Numbered from the stretch's first letter, positions 32,200 to 40,828 are shown. The stretch: 64,000 nucleotides of DNA from Nonomuraea solani (GCF_900108335.1 NZ_FNVT01000005.1:496001-560000), one strand, 5' to 3'. The notes: a model not told the origin generated them from the sequence alone. Numbers and translations are program-made.

Positions 32200-32860
32200 C
32201 CACGTTCGCGAACGCTGCCGCCATGGGGCGCCAGGTCGCCACGAGTGTGCTCTCGGCGGCCTTGACCTCGGCGTTGAGGTCCTCCGCGGAGTCCAGGTCC
32301 GAGTCGGCCGTCCACGAGGCGAAGATCTCCGGCGTGGCCTCCGGGTGGAACTGCACCGCCCACGCCACCTCTCCCAGCCGGTACGCCTGGTTCGGGTATC
32401 GGGAGCCGGTCATCAGCGGCACCGCGCCGCCGGGCAGCCGTGTCATGGCGTCCTGGTGATACTGAACCGCCACCGCCGTCCCGACGCCGGAGAACAGGCG
32501 GTCGGAGGCGGCGGCGGGCAGCGCGGCCACCTCGCACAGGCCCACTTCCAGGCCGTTCCCGCCACGCTCCACCGTCCCGCCGCAGGCCATGGTCAGCAAC
32601 TGCGCCCCCAGGCAGATCGCCAGCGTCGGGGTGGCCTCGTCGACCGCCCTGCGCAGCAGGTCGCGGGTGGCGGGCTGCCACGGGCCGCGCTCGTCCTCCC
32701 AGGCGGCCGCCGCGCCGCCGAGCACGATCAGCCCGTCCGCCGCGCGCTCGGGGACCTCCTCGCCCAGGTACGGCCGTACGACCTCACAGGTCAGCCCCAG
32801 CCACCCGGCGAGATACCCGAGCCCGGCCTCGGCCTCGTGTTCGATGACGGTTATACGCAT
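32177..32860 (-). CDS. Class I glutamine amidotransferase-like protein
   Basis: The 227-residue protein has the class I amidotransferase core: DGLIVLGGAAAAWED, the nucleophile C83 in LAICLGAQLL and the catalytic His-Glu in VQFHPEATPE. Stand-alone proteins of this kind (GMP-synthase-like) can use glutamine or gamma-glutamyl compounds. The short gap to the next divergent gene (32861-32898) holds an AT-rich promoter stretch. Partner enzyme and substrate are unknown. Confidence 0.88.
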   Translation of the reverse strand: MRITVIEHEAEAGLGYLAGWLGLTCEVVRPYLGEEVPERAADGLIVLGGAAAAWEDERGPWQPATRDLLRRAVDEATPTLAICLGAQLLTMACGGTVERGGNGLEVGLCEVAALPAAASDRLFSGVGTAVAVQYHQDAMTRLPGGAVPLMTGSRYPNQAYRLGEVAWAVQFHPEATPEIFASWTADSDLDSAEDLNAEVKAAESTLVATWRPMAAAFANVVRTGAAG

Positions 32861-32898
32861 ATATGTAAGTATCCGGGGTTTGTCCTTAAGCTCCGTTC

Positions 32899-33753
32899 AT
32901 GACCTTCACGTTCGAGGACGTCGGCGGGCAGCGGATCGCGACGTCCGGGACAGGGCCGCGCCTGATCATCGCGGTACACGGGATCACCGCCTCCCTGATG
33001 GCCTGGGGCGCGGTCGCGCGGCGGCTGCCGGCGGAATGGACGCTCGTCGCCATGGACCTGCGCGGTCGCGGGCACAGCGACGCCATGCCGGGCCCGTACG
33101 GGCTGCCCCGGCACGCCGAGGACGTCCTGCGGGTGGCCGAGCACGTCGGGGCCGGGCCCGACACGGTGCTGACGGGGCACTCCATGGGCGCGTACGTGGC
33201 GGCGCTGGCGGCCGCGCGGCGGGAGTTCGCCCGGGTGGTGCTGGTGGACGGCGGGCTGCCGCTGCCGCCGCTGCCCCAGGGGATGGACGCCGACGAGGCG
33301 CTGCGGGCCACGCTGGGCCCGGCGCTGGCCCGGCTGCGGCGGACGTTCGCCAGTGCCGACGCGTACGTCGACTTCTTCAAGGCCCACCCGGCCTTCGCCG
33401 GCCACTGGAACGCCGACGTCGAGGCGTACGTGCGCTACGACCTCACCGGCCCCGAGGGCGAGCTGCGATCGCGCGCCGTCGCCGAGGCGGTGATGGCGGA
33501 CGGGCGGTGGCTCTGGCTCGAATCCGAGCGGATCGCCGCCGCCCTCACGGCGATCACCTCACCGTTGTCCCTGCTCAGGGCGCCACGCGGGCTGCTGAAC
33601 CAGGACGTCGGCATGCTGCCGGACGACCTCGTGCTGCCATGGGCCACCCGGCTGCCCAAGCTGCGGGACGAGATGGTGCCGGACTGCAACCACTACACGA
33701 TCCTGTTCGACGAGCGCTGCGCGTCGGTCGTGGCGGAGCACCTGACCGGTTGA
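32899..33753 (+). CDS. Alpha/beta hydrolase
   Basis: The 284-residue protein shows the alpha/beta hydrolase pattern: IIAVHGITASLMAWGAVARRLP, then MDLRGRGHSDAMPGP, the nucleophile in TGHSMGAYVAAL (serine about residue 97) and a late histidine in CNHYTILF. A cytosolic esterase, lactonase or epoxide-hydrolase-like enzyme is possible; the substrate is not deducible. It is divergent from the amidotransferase gene. Confidence 0.88.
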   Translation: MTFTFEDVGGQRIATSGTGPRLIIAVHGITASLMAWGAVARRLPAEWTLVAMDLRGRGHSDAMPGPYGLPRHAEDVLRVAEHVGAGPDTVLTGHSMGAYVAALAAARREFARVVLVDGGLPLPPLPQGMDADEALRATLGPALARLRRTFASADAYVDFFKAHPAFAGHWNADVEAYVRYDLTGPEGELRSRAVAEAVMADGRWLWLESERIAAALTAITSPLSLLRAPRGLLNQDVGMLPDDLVLPWATRLPKLRDEMVPDCNHYTILFDERCASVVAEHLTG

Positions 33754-33759
33754 CGCGAA

Positions 33760-33789
33760 ACGGCCCCCGAGCAGGTGCTCAGGGGCCGT
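33760..33789. terminator. Bidirectional terminator between two converging genes
   Basis: ACGGCCCC (33760-33767) pairs with GGGGCCGT (33782-33789), and an inner GAGCA/TGCTC pair extends the stem. It serves the hydrolase (plus) and the hotdog protein (minus). Confidence 0.75.
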
Positions 33790-33803
33790 CGCGCGGTGCG
33801 GGG

Positions 33804-34517
33804 TCAGCGTGGAGCGATCCACGTGGCGCGGGCGGCGGCCACCAGGGTGCCGTCGGCCTCGTAGATGGCGCTCTGGCCGAACAGCTTGCGGCCGTCCTGA
33901 CCGGTCGGGCGGCCCACCACGGAGTAGCGGCCGCCGGGGCGTACCGCGCCGTGGATCCGCAGGGCCAGGCGGCCGAGCAGGGCGGTCTCGTCCGGGCCGA
34001 AGTGGGACCAGCCGGTGATGCAGTCGAGCACGGCGCCCACGATCGAGGCGGGCACGCCGTCCTCGCCGGTCACCGTGAACGGCACCCGCCATCCGGCGGC
34101 CACCAGGTCGGTCCCCTCGACGGGGCCGGGGAAGACGCGCAGGCCGTCGCCCGGCTCGCGCAGGCCGCAGGCGAAGCACTCGGCGAACGGGTGCGCCCGC
34201 AGCCCGGCGAACCCGGCCTCGGCCCGGGCCGCGTCGTTGAACGGCACGAAGCCCGGCCCCTCCAGGTCTTCGGCCACCGGGATGGCCTCGACCAGCAGCT
34301 TGTCGCCGTGCGACAGGGACGCGGAGTTGGCCACGTGTTCGAGGCGCAGCTCCGTCTCCAGGGGGGTGGGCGCGTGGAGCGTGACCTCGACGGCTGATCG
34401 ACCACCGTTCAGCGCCTCCGCCATGGTGCCCGCGATCCAGCCGCCGTTGGCGACGCCCACGGGGCCACGGAAACGCTCGGGAACGGTCAACACGGTCTGC
34501 AGGGCAGCCGTCGTCAT
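33804..34517 (-). CDS. Hotdog-fold acyl-CoA thioesterase-like protein
   Basis: The 237-residue protein reads as two hotdog-like halves. The first begins FRGPVGVANGGWIAGTMAEAL; the second includes IVGAVLDCITGWSHFGPDETALLGRLALRIHGAVRPGG. A CFACG motif lies between them (about residue 115). Thioesterase-family proteins of this build act on acyl-CoA or bind acyl groups; no substrate is indicated. It stands alone on the minus strand, with a 310-bp gap upstream. Confidence 0.7.
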   Translation of the reverse strand: MTTAALQTVLTVPERFRGPVGVANGGWIAGTMAEALNGGRSAVEVTLHAPTPLETELRLEHVANSASLSHGDKLLVEAIPVAEDLEGPGFVPFNDAARAEAGFAGLRAHPFAECFACGLREPGDGLRVFPGPVEGTDLVAAGWRVPFTVTGEDGVPASIVGAVLDCITGWSHFGPDETALLGRLALRIHGAVRPGGRYSVVGRPTGQDGRKLFGQSAIYEADGTLVAAARATWIAPR

Positions 34518-34827
34518 GCCACACCCTCCAATATCGCCACAAGAGGCGAGAAGTCCGGAAATATCATAAAGAGCAGGCCAATTTTACCGGACACCCCGGT
34601 TTACCCAGAGGGTGGGGGTCCAAACTGGTGCTCGATGCCACTCCATAACGCCTCGTAGGGGTCGGAACTTCCCGCCGCCGCCTGATGTGATCCGGGGCCG
34701 GAAGCAACGAAAATCGGCCCCACTCCGCACCGCTCGTGGAGTGAGGCCGATCAAGGCGTCACGCGTACCATATCCCGGTTTTCGGCCCTCCCGCGACCAA
34801 TCCGCCAATTCACGGCAGACTTGCCGC
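34518..34827. other. 310-bp intergenic region between divergent genes
   Basis: No credible gene is seen. The stretch carries the promoters of the hotdog gene (minus) and the K+ channel gene (plus). It also holds one strong hairpin at 34713-34751: ATCGGCC plus CACTCC pairing with GGAGTG plus GGCCGAT, with one bulged base on each side. On the minus strand the hairpin is followed by TTTTCG, the look of an intrinsic terminator reading leftward. Confidence 0.6.
34713..34751 (-). terminator. Terminator-like hairpin with no annotated upstream gene
   Basis: Thirteen base pairs with an 11-nt loop, followed on the minus strand by TTTT. There is no gene between it and the start of the divergent channel gene, so it could end a short minus-strand RNA or insulate the two divergent promoters. 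Confidence 0.45.
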
Positions 34828-35595
34828 ATGGACCGGCTGACCTCCTGGGAGCGCCGTACCAGTGTGGCGCTCCTCATCATCGGCACAGGCTTCCTTCTCG
34901 GCTGGGCGGTCCCCGTCCTCATGCCGGATCTGCCCGGCCCCGCACTCGACGCGTTCTGGTATCTCCAGGTTCTCACCTGGATCCTGTTCACCGCCGACTA
35001 CCTGATCCGTATCACCCTGGCCCCGCGCCGCCTGCGCTTCGTGCTCAGGAACATCCCCGCGCTGCTGGTCGTCCTGCTGCCCCTGCTGCGCCCGCTCTGG
35101 CTGCTGCGCGCCCTGTTACTCCTGCACGTCGTCGCCGAACGGATCCAGCTCCCGCTGCGCCTGCGCGCCGTCGTGTACGTCGGCGGCACCGCCCTGTTCA
35201 TGGCCATCGTCGGCAGCATCGCCGTCCTGGACGTGGAACGTCACAACGCCGACGGCAACATCAAGACGATCGGCGACGCCCTGTGGTGGTCGCTCACCAC
35301 CATGACCACCGTCGGCTACGGCGACCGCTTCCCGATCACCTCTGAGGGCCGGCTGGTGGCCGCGGGACTCATGCTCACGGGCATCGCCCTGCTGGGCGTC
35401 GTCACCGCGGCCATCGCCTCCTGGTTCGTGGAGCGGTTCGAGCGCACGGCGGCCATGGAACGCCGCGCCGAGGCCGAGCTGGCCCAGGTCAGCGCCGAGC
35501 TGGCCGAGCTGCGCAAGGTCCTGGCCGACCTCGGTCACACGCACGGCGAACTGCGCGACCGGCTCGACTCGCTCACCGCCCGGCTGACTTCCTGA
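34828..35595 (+). CDS. Voltage-gated-type potassium channel
   Basis: The 255-residue protein has several membrane helices (about 12-32, 44-62, 76-100, 115-133 and 172-195), an arginine-containing helix region (RRLRFVLRN, RPLWLLRALLLL) and the K+ selectivity filter TTVGYGD (160-166) between the last two helices. The C-terminal 65 residues are a predicted coiled coil (EAELAQVSAELAELRKVLADLG) that probably assembles the tetramer. ATG 34828 fits the topology; the frame is open far upstream but without features. The message may be leaderless. Confidence 0.9.
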   Translation: MDRLTSWERRTSVALLIIGTGFLLGWAVPVLMPDLPGPALDAFWYLQVLTWILFTADYLIRITLAPRRLRFVLRNIPALLVVLLPLLRPLWLLRALLLLHVVAERIQLPLRLRAVVYVGGTALFMAIVGSIAVLDVERHNADGNIKTIGDALWWSLTTMTTVGYGDRFPITSEGRLVAAGLMLTGIALLGVVTAAIASWFVERFERTAAMERRAEAELAQVSAELAELRKVLADLGHTHGELRDRLDSLTARLTS

Positions 35596-35690
35596 GCCGT
35601 CCGGTGCGCGTTCCGGCCCACTCTTGGAGAGGCTGGGGAGGCACCGCCTATGCTGTGCGCGGCGAGGGAATCCGATACGGGGGTGGGCCT

Positions 35691-36296
35691 GTGCAGGGGG
35701 CGAGGTTGCGATATCCGTCCGGTTCGCTGGTCATTCTGACCGGGCTGCCGGGGGCGGGCAAGACCACCCTGTTGCAACGCCTGTACGGGCTGCACGGCGC
35801 CGAGAGCCTGCCCGTGGCCGCCGGCGCGGCCGTGGTCATCGACTCCTCCCAGGCCAGGCGGCACTGGCACGGCCGGCTCGCCTGGGCGCCCTACCCGGTG
35901 CGCCGCGCCGTCGTCTTCGTCACCCACCTGACCCGCATCCGGCAGGCCCTGATCTCCGGCCACTCGGTCGTGGCGCACAACCGGGGCTGCGGCCCGTACG
36001 TGCTCAAGGGCTTCGCCTGGCTGGCGCGCCGGCACGGCGCGGGCTTCCACCTGCTGCTGCTCGACGCGCCCGCGGACGCGGCGCTGGCGGGGCAGCGGGC
36101 CAGGGGCCGGGTGGTGGCGCCGCGCACGTTCGCGCGCCATCAGCGCAGGTGGGGCAGCCTGGTGACCCGGGTCAAGGGCGGCGATCCGGCCCCCGCGACC
36201 GGCGCGCGCCTCATCGACCGGGTGGAGGCCGGCCTGCTGGAGGCCATCGTGTTCGACGAGGTCCGCGTCATTCCGAAGAAAATCACCAAGCGGTAG
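35691..36296 (+). CDS. P-loop ATPase/kinase-like protein
   Basis: The 201-residue protein starts with a strand and Walker A (VILTGLPGAGKTTLLQRL), has a candidate Walker B or lid region (HLLLLDAPADAALAGQRARGR) and ends FDEVRVIPKKITKR. It resembles the AAA_33 group of small zeta-toxin/kinase-like P-loop proteins that phosphorylate small molecules. GTG 35691 has GGGGGTGG upstream, and TATGCT (35650-35655) may be the -10 box; the frame upstream has no domain. Substrate unknown. Confidence 0.78.
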   Translation: MQGARLRYPSGSLVILTGLPGAGKTTLLQRLYGLHGAESLPVAAGAAVVIDSSQARRHWHGRLAWAPYPVRRAVVFVTHLTRIRQALISGHSVVAHNRGCGPYVLKGFAWLARRHGAGFHLLLLDAPADAALAGQRARGRVVAPRTFARHQRRWGSLVTRVKGGDPAPATGARLIDRVEAGLLEAIVFDEVRVIPKKITKR

Positions 36297-36353
36297 TCGA
36301 TCCGGGCGGGCGCCGTTCGTGTAGGGGGTGAGAACGCACGGAAGGAAGAGCCC

Positions 36354-36698
36354 ATGAAGCACTACATCCTCACCATGTACCAGCCCGACGGGGAGCCGCC
36401 GGGGCCCGAGGTCCTCGACCCGGTCATGGAGCGGCTGATCGCCCTGGAGCAGGAGATGAAGGCGGCCGGCGTGTGGGTCTTCTCCCGCGCGCTGAAGCCC
36501 GCGGGCGAGGCCGTCGTCATGCGGCTGCGCGAGGGCGAGGTGCTGAGCACCGACGGCCCCTACACCGAGGGCAAGGAGCACATCGGCGGGTTCACGATCA
36601 TCACGGCGCCCGGCCGGGACGCCGCGCTGGAGTGGGGCCGCAGGCTGGCCACGGCCGTGGCGCTGCTGCCGGTCGAGGTCCGCGAGTTCCAGGGCTGA
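36354..36698 (+). CDS. YCII/DGPF-domain protein
   Basis: The 114-residue protein begins MKHYILTMYQPDG and contains DGPYTEGKEHIGGFTII, the DGPF signature of YCII-related proteins. These small ferredoxin-like-fold proteins are often linked with ECF sigma factors in actinomycetes, but none is adjacent here. A good ribosome site (GGAAGGAAG) precedes the ATG. Biochemical role unproven for the family. Confidence 0.88.
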   Translation: MKHYILTMYQPDGEPPGPEVLDPVMERLIALEQEMKAAGVWVFSRALKPAGEAVVMRLREGEVLSTDGPYTEGKEHIGGFTIITAPGRDAALEWGRRLATAVALLPVEVREFQG

Positions 36699-36702
36699 CG
36701 AA

Positions 36703-36733
36703 ACGCCCCGCGCCGGATGACGGCGCGGGGCGT
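36703..36733. terminator. Bidirectional terminator between YCII gene and glnA2
   Basis: ACGCCCCGCGCCG and CGGCGCGGGGCGT form a perfect 13-bp stem with a 5-nt loop between two converging genes. Confidence 0.8.
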
Positions 36734-36740
36734 CCCCGGA

Positions 36741-38102
36741 TCAGAGCACCGGCAGGTAGCGGCCGAGCTCGAACTCGGTGACGTGGCGGCGGTATTCGCG
36801 CCACTCCGACCGCTTGTTGCGCAGGAAGAAGTCGAAGACGTGCTCGCCCAGCGTCTCGGCCACCAGCTCGCTGCGCTCCATGACCTCGATCGCGTCGTTG
36901 AGCGAGCCCGGCAGCGGCTGGATGCCGAGGGCCCGCCGCTCGGCGCTGGTCAGCGTCCAGACGTTGTCCTCGGCGGCGGCGGGCAGCTCGTAGCTCTCCT
37001 CGATGCCCTTGAGGCCGGCGGCCAGGATGAGCGCGAAGGCGAGGTAGGGGTTGCACGCCGAGTCGAGCGAGCGGAACTCGATGCGCGTCGAGCCGCCCTT
37101 GTGCGGCTTGTACATCGGCACCCGGACCAGGGCGGAGCGGTTGTTGTGGCCCCAGCACACGTAGGAGGGCGCCTCGCCGCCCAGCCCCGCGATCGCCTCG
37201 GCGCCGCCCCAGAGCCGCTTGTAGGAGTTGACCCACTGGTTGGTGACGGCGGTGATCTCGGCGGCGTGCCTGAGCAGGCCGGCGATGAACGAGCGGCCGA
37301 TCTTGGACAGCCGGTAGTCGGAGCCGGCCTCGTAGAAGGCGTTCCTGTCGCCCTCGAACAGCGACATGTGGGTGTGCATGCCGGAGCCCGGGTGCTCGGT
37401 GAACGGCTTGGGCATGAACGAGGCCCAGATGCCCTGCTCCAGCGCGACCTCCTTCATGACCAGGCGGAAGGTCATGATGTTGTCGGCCGTGGTGAGCGCG
37501 TCGGCGTAGCGCAGGTCGATCTCCTGCTGGCCGGGCGCGCCCTCGTGGTGGCTGAACTCGACGGAGATGCCCATCGACTCCAGCATCATGATCGCCTGGC
37601 GGCGGAAGTCGTGGCCCGAGCTGTGCGGCGTGTGGTCGAAGTAGCCGCCGGAGTCGATCGGCTCGGGCCGGATGCCGGGCTCGGGCCGGTTCTTCAGCAG
37701 GAAGAACTCGATCTCGGGGTGGGTGTAGAAGGTGAAGCCCATGTCGGCGCACTTGGCGAGCGTGCGCTTGAGCACCCAGCGGGGGTCGGCGTGCGACGGC
37801 GAGCCGTCGGGCATGAGGATGTCGCAGAAGATGCGCGCCGCGCCCGGCGTCTCGCTGCGCCAGGGCAGGATCTGGAACGTGGCCGGATCGGGCTTGGCGA
37901 GCATGTCGGACTCGTAGACGCGGGCGAAGCCCTCGATGGCCGAACCGTCGAAGCCGATGCCCTCGGCGAAGGCCCCCTCCAGCTCCGCGGGCGCGATGGC
38001 GACGGACTTGAGGAAGCCGAGCACGTCTGTGAACCACAGCCGGATGAACCGGATGTCGCGTTCCTCGAGCGTGCGGAGCACGAACTCCTGCTGGCGGTCC
38101 AC
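36741..38102 (-). CDS. glnA2: Glutamine synthetase-like protein GlnA2
   Basis: The 453-residue protein has the glutamine-synthetase fold (FDGSAIEGFARVYESDM, HPEIEFFLL, GSGMHTHMSLFEG, NNRSALVRVP) and an N-terminus nearly the same as mycobacterial GlnA2 (MDRQQEFVLRTLEERDIRF, RLWFTDVLGFLKS). The loop that carries the adenylylation tyrosine in GlnA reads AEDNVWTLTSAER here, so GlnE cannot modify it in the usual way. In Streptomyces coelicolor GlnA2 acts as a gamma-glutamylpolyamine synthetase, so glutamine synthesis should not be assumed. It stands about 5 kb from glnE. Confidence 0.92.
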   Translation of the reverse strand: MDRQQEFVLRTLEERDIRFIRLWFTDVLGFLKSVAIAPAELEGAFAEGIGFDGSAIEGFARVYESDMLAKPDPATFQILPWRSETPGAARIFCDILMPDGSPSHADPRWVLKRTLAKCADMGFTFYTHPEIEFFLLKNRPEPGIRPEPIDSGGYFDHTPHSSGHDFRRQAIMMLESMGISVEFSHHEGAPGQQEIDLRYADALTTADNIMTFRLVMKEVALEQGIWASFMPKPFTEHPGSGMHTHMSLFEGDRNAFYEAGSDYRLSKIGRSFIAGLLRHAAEITAVTNQWVNSYKRLWGGAEAIAGLGGEAPSYVCWGHNNRSALVRVPMYKPHKGGSTRIEFRSLDSACNPYLAFALILAAGLKGIEESYELPAAAEDNVWTLTSAERRALGIQPLPGSLNDAIEVMERSELVAETLGEHVFDFFLRNKRSEWREYRRHVTEFELGRYLPVL

Positions 38103-38256
38103 AGCATCCCCTCGTTGGACGGATAGTACGGGCTATATACCAGCATGCCGTGCCCGTGTTTCGCACACGTTACGGGGGGTGCCGGTGCGAGCCTCGCTGA
38201 CAAAGGCCCCGCCCCGACTTACTGTGATCACGCAGTCAGTCTCGGGGGAGGCATTG

Positions 38257-38802
38257 GTGGCAATCGACCTGCTCAATCACAAGCTCGATCGAGCGTTCGA
38301 CCACATCGACGCGAGCGGCAACGGCGTCGTCGAACGTGAGGATCTGCTGGGGCTGGGCGCCCGCATTCTGGTGGGCTTCGGGGAGTCCCCCACCTCTGTC
38401 ACGGGGGCGAGCCTCGTGGACGGCTTCGACGGCATCTGGTCCACCCTGTCGAAGGAGCTCGAACGCGACGGCGACACCGGCATCGTCCGGCCGGACTTCC
38501 GGCGGGCGATGACGGCGGCGTTCGTCACGGGCGAGCACTACGAGCCGGTGTTCAGGCCCGCCACGGTGGCGGTCGCGGAGCTGTGCGACGGCGACGGGGA
38601 CGGCGAGATCGGGCCGGGTGAGTTCCGCACGATGCTGTGCGCGTTCGGGGTCGCCTACGACGACGTGGACGAGGCGTTCGACCGGCTCGACCGGGCGGGC
38701 AAGGGCGCGCTGAGCGTGGCGGAGCTGGTCTCGGCGGCGGCCGACTTCTACCGCAGCGACGATCCGAACGCCACCGGCAACTGGCTCTTCGGCCCGCTGT
38801 GA
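38257..38802 (+). CDS. Four-EF-hand calcium-binding protein
   Basis: The 181-residue protein resembles calerythrin-type bacterial EF-hand proteins. Loop positions: 18-29 (DASGNGVVERED), about 71-82 (degenerate, RDGDTGIVRPD), 111-122 (DGDGDGEIGPGE, fully canonical) and 145-156 (DRAGKGALSVAE). The first, third and fourth could bind calcium. It is cytosolic. GTG 38257 follows GGGGGAGG; an earlier frame start would run back through glnA2. The gene ends only 20 bases before a terpene synthase start, so the pair is almost certainly one message. Confidence 0.88.
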   Translation: MAIDLLNHKLDRAFDHIDASGNGVVEREDLLGLGARILVGFGESPTSVTGASLVDGFDGIWSTLSKELERDGDTGIVRPDFRRAMTAAFVTGEHYEPVFRPATVAVAELCDGDGDGEIGPGEFRTMLCAFGVAYDDVDEAFDRLDRAGKGALSVAELVSAAADFYRSDDPNATGNWLFGPL

Positions 38803-38822
38803 AGACCCGTACGAGGACTTCC

Positions 38823-39833
38823 ATGAACGCGCCGGTGAAGGTCCCCGCGAAGGGGGCCGCCAACACGACCATGCTCGCGACCGTCCGCACCGCGCTGCGC
38901 TCGGCCCTGACGTCGCTGCTGCCACTTCCGCGCAGGGGCGGCTCGGCCGCCCTGGCGCTGCTGCCGCTGACCGAGCGGGTGCCCGCGATGGCGGCGCCGT
39001 GCCGGATGCACCCGGCCGTGTACGCCATCGAGGCCGCCGTCATCGACTGGGCCAGGCGTACCGGCCTGCGGGCCGACCCGGAGGTCGGCTACCACCGGAT
39101 GGCCGGCCGGGCGTTCGCCGAGTTCGACGCGGCCGCCGCGGCGCTGTTCGCGCAGTGGCTGACCTGGCTGTTCCACCTGGACGACGAGCTGGACGAGCGC
39201 TCGGGCCCGCTGGAGATCTTCCACGGCATGCTCAAGGGCGCCTCCCGCCACCCGCTGGAGGCGGCGTTCGCCGACCTGTGGCGGGTGACGAGCGTGCGGA
39301 TGAGCGACCAATGGCGGGCCAGGTTCGCGGTGGGGCTGCAGCGCCAGTACGACGCCTGCCGCACCGAGGCCGACAACCGGGCGGCGGGGCGGATGCCGAC
39401 GCTGGAGGAGTATCCGGCGCTGCGCAGGGGCACCGTGGGGCCCTACCTGTACGACCTGGTGGAGCCCTGCCTGCGGGTGGAGGTGCCGGCATGGGTGCAC
39501 GAGTCGGAGCCGTGGCAGCAGCTCGTGAACGCCTGCAGCGACGTCACGGCCTGGTGCAACGACGTGGCCTCGCGGCCGAAGGAGCGCGGCGACGTGCACA
39601 ACTTCGTCGTGCTGGCGATCCGCCAGCTCGGGCTGAGCGAGCGGGAGGCGACGGCCTGGGTGCTGGACCGGATCGCCGGGCGCTGCCAGGACATGTGCAA
39701 GGCCGCCAGGCGGCTGCCGCTGCACGACCTCGACCCGAAGGAGGCCAGGGACGTCAGCAAGGTCGCCTGCGCCTACCTGGCGGCGCCGCGCGCCCACCTC
39801 GACTGGCTCCTGGAGTCGAAGCGCTACGCCTGA
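38823..39833 (+). CDS. Class I terpene synthase
   Basis: The 336-residue enzyme has both magnesium-binding motifs of bacterial terpene cyclases: the aspartate-rich DDELD (120-124, in FHLDDELDE) and the NSE triad N246-x3-S250-x3-E254 in WCNDVASRPKERGD. The first 50 residues are a less conserved extension. It should cyclise a prenyl diphosphate, most likely farnesyl diphosphate; the product cannot be predicted. GAGG lies seven bases before the ATG. No P450 or prenyltransferase is beside it; the immediate partner is the EF-hand gene. Confidence 0.92.
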   Translation: MNAPVKVPAKGAANTTMLATVRTALRSALTSLLPLPRRGGSAALALLPLTERVPAMAAPCRMHPAVYAIEAAVIDWARRTGLRADPEVGYHRMAGRAFAEFDAAAAALFAQWLTWLFHLDDELDERSGPLEIFHGMLKGASRHPLEAAFADLWRVTSVRMSDQWRARFAVGLQRQYDACRTEADNRAAGRMPTLEEYPALRRGTVGPYLYDLVEPCLRVEVPAWVHESEPWQQLVNACSDVTAWCNDVASRPKERGDVHNFVVLAIRQLGLSEREATAWVLDRIAGRCQDMCKAARRLPLHDLDPKEARDVSKVACAYLAAPRAHLDWLLESKRYA

Positions 39834-39837
39834 CGGC

Positions 39838-40809
39838 TCAGGCCGCCCGCGGGCCGCTCGCCAGCAGGTCGCCCGTGGGGGTGCGGCGGTAGACGACCTG
39901 CTTGCCGATCCGCATCCCCACCGCGAGCCCGCCGCCGCTGAGCACGCCGAGGTGCTGGCTGACCGCGCCGGGCGTGAGCGCCATGCGGGTGGCCAGCGCG
40001 GAGGTGGTGGCGGGCTCGGCCAGCGCGAGCAGGATCTGGGCCCGGCTCCTGCCGATCAGCGCGGCCAGCGCGCCGGGCGCGGGCGGCGGTCCCTGCTCCC
40101 ACAGCGTCCCGACGCCCCGCACCGGGTAGACGAGCATCGACTGGTACGGGGCCGTGAGCACCCCCACCGCCGGCCAGTAGAACGCGCTCGGCACCAGCAC
40201 CAGGCCGTCACCGTGCAGCCCGCCCGCCTCGCACCAGGGCCGGTCGATGATCAGCCGCTCCCCCGTCCACTGGACGGCCGGGTCGAGCCCGGCGAACAGC
40301 TCCCTGGCACCGCCCTGGGCGAGCTGGCGCGACCGGCGCAGGACGTCGCGTTCGAGCAGGGCGTACACGCGCGGCCAGTGCTCGGCGAAGCACTCCTCCC
40401 AGTACGCCTCCAGCGCGTCCGCCACCCTGGCCACCCCGGCCTCGGGGTCGGCCGTGAACCGCGCGATCACCGCCGGGTCCGTGCCCCGCACCTTCTCCGC
40501 CTCCGTGCGCGCCTGCCCGGGGTCGGTGCGCCTGACCCGGTCGAGCTCGGCGGCGAACTCGGGCATCGGCGTGTCGGGCGGTGGGGTGATGAAGTCGGCC
40601 AGGTAGCCTGCCTGCGGCACGAGCGCGAACAGCTCGGCCAGGTCGAGCCCGGCCAGCAGGGGCCGCACGGCCTTGAGCCAGGGCAGGTGGATCGACTGCC
40701 TGGCGGGCTGCTGGAGGGTGCGCAGGCTGGCCACGAGCTCCCACATCGGGGAGAACGCGAACCGGATGCGTGCCACGTCCTCGGGCTTCAGCACCCACGT
40801 GATGGTCAT
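39838..40809 (-). CDS. ArsR-type regulator with DUF5937-like N-terminal domain
   Basis: The 323-residue protein has a long N-terminal domain (about 1-240) that begins MTITWVLKPEDVARIRFAFSPMWELVASLR, typical of DUF5937 proteins, and a C-terminal winged helix (IGRSRAQILLALAEPATTSALATRMALTPGAVSQHLGVLSGGGLAV). It is divergent from an MFS gene with a 58-bp gap holding TTTAG-n6-CTAAA. It most likely represses that transporter; the signal is unknown. The ATG has no strong ribosome site, suggesting a leaderless message. Confidence 0.85.
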   Translation of the reverse strand: MTITWVLKPEDVARIRFAFSPMWELVASLRTLQQPARQSIHLPWLKAVRPLLAGLDLAELFALVPQAGYLADFITPPPDTPMPEFAAELDRVRRTDPGQARTEAEKVRGTDPAVIARFTADPEAGVARVADALEAYWEECFAEHWPRVYALLERDVLRRSRQLAQGGARELFAGLDPAVQWTGERLIIDRPWCEAGGLHGDGLVLVPSAFYWPAVGVLTAPYQSMLVYPVRGVGTLWEQGPPPAPGALAALIGRSRAQILLALAEPATTSALATRMALTPGAVSQHLGVLSGGGLAVGMRIGKQVVYRRTPTGDLLASGPRAA

Positions 40810-40812
40810 GCT

Positions 40813-40828
40813 TTTAGTCTGGGCTAAA
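40813..40828. promoter_or_regulatory. Inverted repeat in the ArsR-like/MFS gap
   Basis: TTTAG and CTAAA flank a 6-bp centre four bases upstream of the regulator's start codon. It is the only AT-rich dyad in the short divergent promoter and so the likely operator. Confidence 0.4.
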
